Below the pieces are notes generated by a model that saw only the letters and a list, made by a program, of their open reading frames with translations, ran no database searches and was not told the DNA's origin. A stretch of 61,828 nt of DNA from Clostridiales bacterium Firm_11. GTDB lineage: Bacteria; Bacillota; Clostridia; Christensenellales; Aristaeellaceae. The DNA lies in assembly GCA_001604105.1 (NCBI GenBank), contig LVAQ01000020.1, forward strand, positions 1 through 61,828, in the 5' to 3' direction. Shown here in pieces: positions 60,660 through 61,828 of this stretch (its first letter is position 1; every line of letters starts with the position of its first letter). The position numbers and the translations under genes were made by a program.

Positions 60660-61828
60660 ATGCGCGATTACGCAGGAAAACCATTTCACTTGGACGCAAC
60701 CCAAATCCAGTGGGTTCGCGATACTTTCTCCCAGATGACAACAAACCAGAAAATCGGGCAATTGTTTTGCCTGATCGCCTATGAAAGCGATGAAGCTTAC
60801 CTGAGCACGCTGTTTGATCATTTTGAACCGGGCGGCGTCATGCTGCGCCCCATGCCGCTTACGGATGTGCTGGGCAGCGTGCGCTACTTGCAAACGCGCT
60901 CTCCCATACCCATGCTGCTTGCGGCGAACCTTGAAAAAGGCGGCAGCGGGGCGGTAAAGGAGGGCACCAATTACGCTTCCCCCATGGAGGTAGCCGCGAC
61001 CGACGATGTGCTGATGGCGGAACATCTGGGCGAAATCTGCGGTCGTGAAGGGCATGCCGTAGGGCTTAACTGGGCGTTTGCGCCCATCATTGATATTGAT
61101 TACAACTTCCGCAACCCCATCACCAACACCCGTACCTTCGGCAGCGACCCCGCGCGGGTGCGCGCCATGGGCAAGGCCTATATGCACGCTGTGCAGCGAA
61201 ACGGGCTGGCGGCGTCCATCAAGCATTTCCCGGGCGATGGCTGCGATGAGCGCGACCAGCATCTGGTTACCTCCGTGAATAACCTGAGCTGTGAAGCGTG
61301 GGATGAAACCTTCGGCGCGGCGTACCGGCAGTGCATCCAAGCGGGCGCCATGACGGTGATGATCGGCCATATTATGCAGCCAGCCTATAGCCGTGAGCTG
61401 TCGCCCGGCATCGCAGATGAAGATATCCTCCCCGCCAGCCTGAGTTACGAGCTGGTCACAGGGTTGCTAAAGGAGAAGCTTGGCTTTGGCGGCCTGGTGG
61501 TGACAGATGCCAGCACCATGGCGGGCATGAGCATCGCCATGCCTCGCGCAAAAGCCGTGCCGCAAAGCATCGCCGCAGGTTGCGATATGTTTTTGTTCAC
61601 CCGTAATCTGGAAGAAGATTTTGGCTACATGAAAGCGGGCGTTGCGGATGGTACCATCACGCAAGCGCGGCTGGATGACGCCGTGCTTAAGATACTGGCG
61701 CTCAAGGCTGCGCTGCACCTGCCAGAACGCCGCGCAAACGGCACGCTTGTGCCCACATGGGAAGCGGCCAGCGCCGCCATCGGCACGCCGGAGCATCTGC
61801 GCTGGGCGCAGGAATGCGCGCAGAAAGC
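60660..61828 (+). CDS. Glycoside hydrolase family 3 (NagZ-like), cut by the window end
   Basis: The first 389 codons are present and the frame runs off the window. The ATG has a GGGAGG site and there is no signal peptide. The GH3 N-terminal barrel is evident: MLRPMPLTDV, ALNWAFAPIIDIDYNFRNP-like region (about 139-157), SIKHFPGDGCDERDQH (about 186-201) and VVTDASTMAGM with nucleophile Asp283. The KHFPGxG...DxH arrangement is that of beta-N-acetylhexosaminidases, where the Asp-His dyad replaces a separate acid/base residue. Substrate is therefore tentatively an N-acetylglucosaminide or related glycoside. Confidence 0.88.
   Translation, partial: MRDYAGKPFHLDATQIQWVRDTFSQMTTNQKIGQLFCLIAYESDEAYLSTLFDHFEPGGVMLRPMPLTDVLGSVRYLQTRSPIPMLLAANLEKGGSGAVKEGTNYASPMEVAATDDVLMAEHLGEICGREGHAVGLNWAFAPIIDIDYNFRNPITNTRTFGSDPARVRAMGKAYMHAVQRNGLAASIKHFPGDGCDERDQHLVTSVNNLSCEAWDETFGAAYRQCIQAGAMTVMIGHIMQPAYSRELSPGIADEDILPASLSYELVTGLLKEKLGFGGLVVTDASTMAGMSIAMPRAKAVPQSIAAGCDMFLFTRNLEEDFGYMKAGVADGTITQARLDDAVLKILALKAALHLPERRANGTLVPTWEAASAAIGTPEHLRWAQECAQK

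Overview
The window reads as a chromosomal piece of an anaerobic Gram-positive bacterium of the Clostridia, probably a gut or rumen fibre-associated lineage. This is inferred from the AGGAGG-type ribosome sites with frequent GTG/TTG starts, three sugar importers of the LplB/LplC type, YesM/YesN two-component pairs, and the large serine recombinase with ParB-like partners. No rRNA, tRNA or CRISPR array was found. The left 17 kb looks poorer in GC by eye than the right 45 kb.

Region 1 (1-9.2 kb) is a signalling block: a TspO/MBR-like membrane protein, a PAS-GGDEF cyclase beside the wreck of an HD-GYP gene, a TetR regulator with a near-consensus promoter, and two large overlapping PAS/GGDEF/HD-GYP proteins. 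Region 2 (9.2-17 kb) is accessory DNA. It holds a GC-rich nested palindrome, an AbiEi/AbiEii toxin-antitoxin pair with its own promoter and operator-like repeats, and a five-gene minus-strand operon. That operon encodes a large serine recombinase, two proteins related to the recombinase C-terminus, and two ParB-like proteins, with an XRE regulator divergent from it. A ribokinase pseudogene and an easily missed 58-residue DNA-binding-like gene mark a rearrangement scar at 17.0-17.7 kb.

Region 3 (17.7-42.9 kb) is a carbohydrate-use locus. The first operon (minus strand, 25.8 to 17.7 kb) carries a solute-binding protein, two permeases, an MFS carrier, an esterase, a degenerate esterase, a CocE-type hydrolase and a small unknown. 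An AraC-type membrane sensor sits just upstream. The second set (plus strand) has two esterases, then two permeases, a binding protein, a GH5 enzyme, a YesN/YesM pair and a GH2 beta-galactosidase. The histidine kinase has a duplicated sensor half.

Region 4 (42.9-50.4 kb) holds two polytopic membrane proteins of glycosyltransferase type, yebC, trmO and a short AraC-like protein. One membrane-protein gene is preceded by three degenerate tandem copies of its own 5' end. Region 5 (50.7 kb to the end) is a third sugar locus: a DUF5060/DUF4038-type glycosidase, a second YesN/YesM pair, a binding protein, two permeases, an acetyl-esterase-like hydrolase and a GH3 enzyme cut by the window end.

Taken together, three ABC importers without a local ATPase bring in oligosaccharides, probably acylated ones given the five intact esterase-like hydrolases. 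Cytoplasmic GH2, GH3, GH5 and DUF4038-type enzymes then take them apart.
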